Part shown: positions 5,298 through 5,896 of the stretch, piece after piece
Layout of the letters: the number at the start of each line of letters is the position of its first letter
Position numbering within the stretch: position 1 is the first letter of the stretch
Source of the DNA: an uncultured Verrucomicrobiota bacterium
GTDB taxonomy: Bacteria > Verrucomicrobiota > Verrucomicrobiia > Chthoniobacterales > SZAS-18
NCBI GenBank assembly: GCA_937873255.1
Contig: CALMVM010000613.1
Span: 2,025-7,920, forward strand
Length of the DNA: 5,896 bases
Direction of reading: 5' to 3'
The notes under the pieces: generated by a model
What the model was told of the DNA's origin: nothing
The model's input: the letters and a program-made list of their open reading frames with translations, nothing else
Databases searched by the model: none
Position numbers and translations under genes: made by a program

Positions 5298-5896
5298 ATG
5301 AAAACCCTGAGCATCGGCCTGATCGGCGACCGCAACGAATCCGTCCCCGCCCACCGCGCGATCCCGCCGGCGCTCGACCTGGCCGCCGCGTCGTTGGGCG
5401 AGGCGGACGGCGGGCCGGTGAAAATCGAAACCGCCTGGCTGCCGACGGAAACCCTCGCCGGGGTCGATCCCGACCTGCTCACGGCGCGACTCTCCGCCTT
5501 TCACGGGTTGTGGTGCGTACCCAACGGCCCGTATGCCAGCGAGGACGGCGCGCTCGCGGGCATCCGGTATGCGCGCGAGAACGGCGTGCCGTTCCTGGGC
5601 ACCTGCGCCGGGTTCCAACACTCGCTGCTCGGCTACGCGCAGGACGTGCTCGGTTGGTCCGGCGCGCAGCACGCCGAAATCCATCCCGGCACGGATTTTC
5701 CATTGCTCATGCGCATGAAGTGTTCGCTGAACGGGGAGGGACGGATTTTCCTGGAAGAGGGTTCACGCCTGCGCGCGATCTACGGCCGCGCGGAAGCGTC
5801 GGAGCCGTACCAATGCAGTTTCGGGTTGAACCCGGAATACGAGTCACGACTGGCGGACGGGCGGTTGTGGTTCGTGGGGCGCGACGAGGGTGGGGA
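5298..5896 (+). CDS. CTP-synthase C-terminal-related amidotransferase-like protein (3' cut)
   Basis: The first 199 residues of a protein that continues past the window. It begins LSIGLIGDRNESVPAHRAIP (residues 4-23) and has LWCVPNGPYASEDGAL (71-86), RYARENGVPFLGTCAGFQHSL (90-110) and YQCSFGLNPEYESRL (171-185). These match the family annotated as CTP synthase C-terminal region-related (seleno)protein, a stand-alone class I glutamine amidotransferase-like domain without the synthase domain. C103 sits in the nucleophile-elbow position, and its codon is TGC, so this is the cysteine form and not the selenocysteine form known in some members. The downstream His/Glu part of the triad would lie beyond the window edge and cannot be checked. 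The biochemical function of the family is not established to my knowledge. The ATG at 5298 is set by the family N-terminus; it has no Shine-Dalgarno sequence. It may be cotranscribed with the monooxygenase 54 bp upstream or use its own promoter. Confidence 0.87.
   Translation, partial: MKTLSIGLIGDRNESVPAHRAIPPALDLAAASLGEADGGPVKIETAWLPTETLAGVDPDLLTARLSAFHGLWCVPNGPYASEDGALAGIRYARENGVPFLGTCAGFQHSLLGYAQDVLGWSGAQHAEIHPGTDFPLLMRMKCSLNGEGRIFLEEGSRLRAIYGRAEASEPYQCSFGLNPEYESRLADGRLWFVGRDEGG

Noticed and set aside
5604..5606. Selenocysteine (UGA) at the amidotransferase active site, as in some family members
   Set aside because: The codon is TGC, a normal cysteine; there is no in-frame TGA in the 199 codons seen.
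4737..5684. A 315-codon antisense open frame across the monooxygenase 3' end and the amidotransferase-like gene
   Set aside because: Low-complexity Arg/Ala/Gly-rich translation with no recognisable domain, and it covers two well-supported + strand genes.

Overview
The window is GC-rich, gene-dense bacterial chromosome with short intergenic gaps. It carries eight protein-coding genes, of which the first and last are cut by the window edges. No tRNA, rRNA, CRISPR array, insertion sequence or phage gene is visible. Several things fit a Verrucomicrobiota-type genome: a short cysteine-free RecO, an Uma2 nuclease-family gene, a CTP-synthase-C-terminus-related amidotransferase, and starts that almost all lack Shine-Dalgarno sequences. 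That assignment is an inference from gene flavour and start sites, with no marker-gene proof.

Left part (1-1977, + strand): the C-terminal end of dihydrolipoamide dehydrogenase with its catalytic HPTxxE motif, a 94-bp gap holding short GC-rich repeats, a secreted protein of unknown function (277 aa) with a possible papain-like Cys/His/Asp-Asn arrangement, a 97-aa three-helix membrane protein, and recO. The last three are 38 and 13 bp apart and probably form one transcription unit.

Middle (1982-2817, - strand): a GNAT N-acetyltransferase followed 5 bp later by a small single-domain cupin. The pair runs convergently into recO with only 4 bp between the stop codons. A 93-bp divergent intergenic region (2818-2910) separates the GNAT gene from the next + strand unit and holds a promoter-like element that would give a leaderless transcript.

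Right part (2911-5896, + strand): an Uma2-family putative endonuclease gene overlaps by ATGA with a full-length group A flavin monooxygenase (aromatic hydroxylase type, with a C-terminal thioredoxin-like region). After a 54-bp gap comes a class I glutamine-amidotransferase-like protein related to the C-terminal domain of CTP synthase, a family with known selenoprotein members. Here the nucleophile is an ordinary Cys codon, and the 3' end runs off the window.

Most of the window is ordinary housekeeping and accessory content. I do not see clear evidence of a new multi-gene system. The best leads are the secreted possible cysteine-hydrolase-like protein, the CTP-synthase-related amidotransferase, the Uma2-monooxygenase coupling and the shared TTGCC promoter-like element next to start codons.
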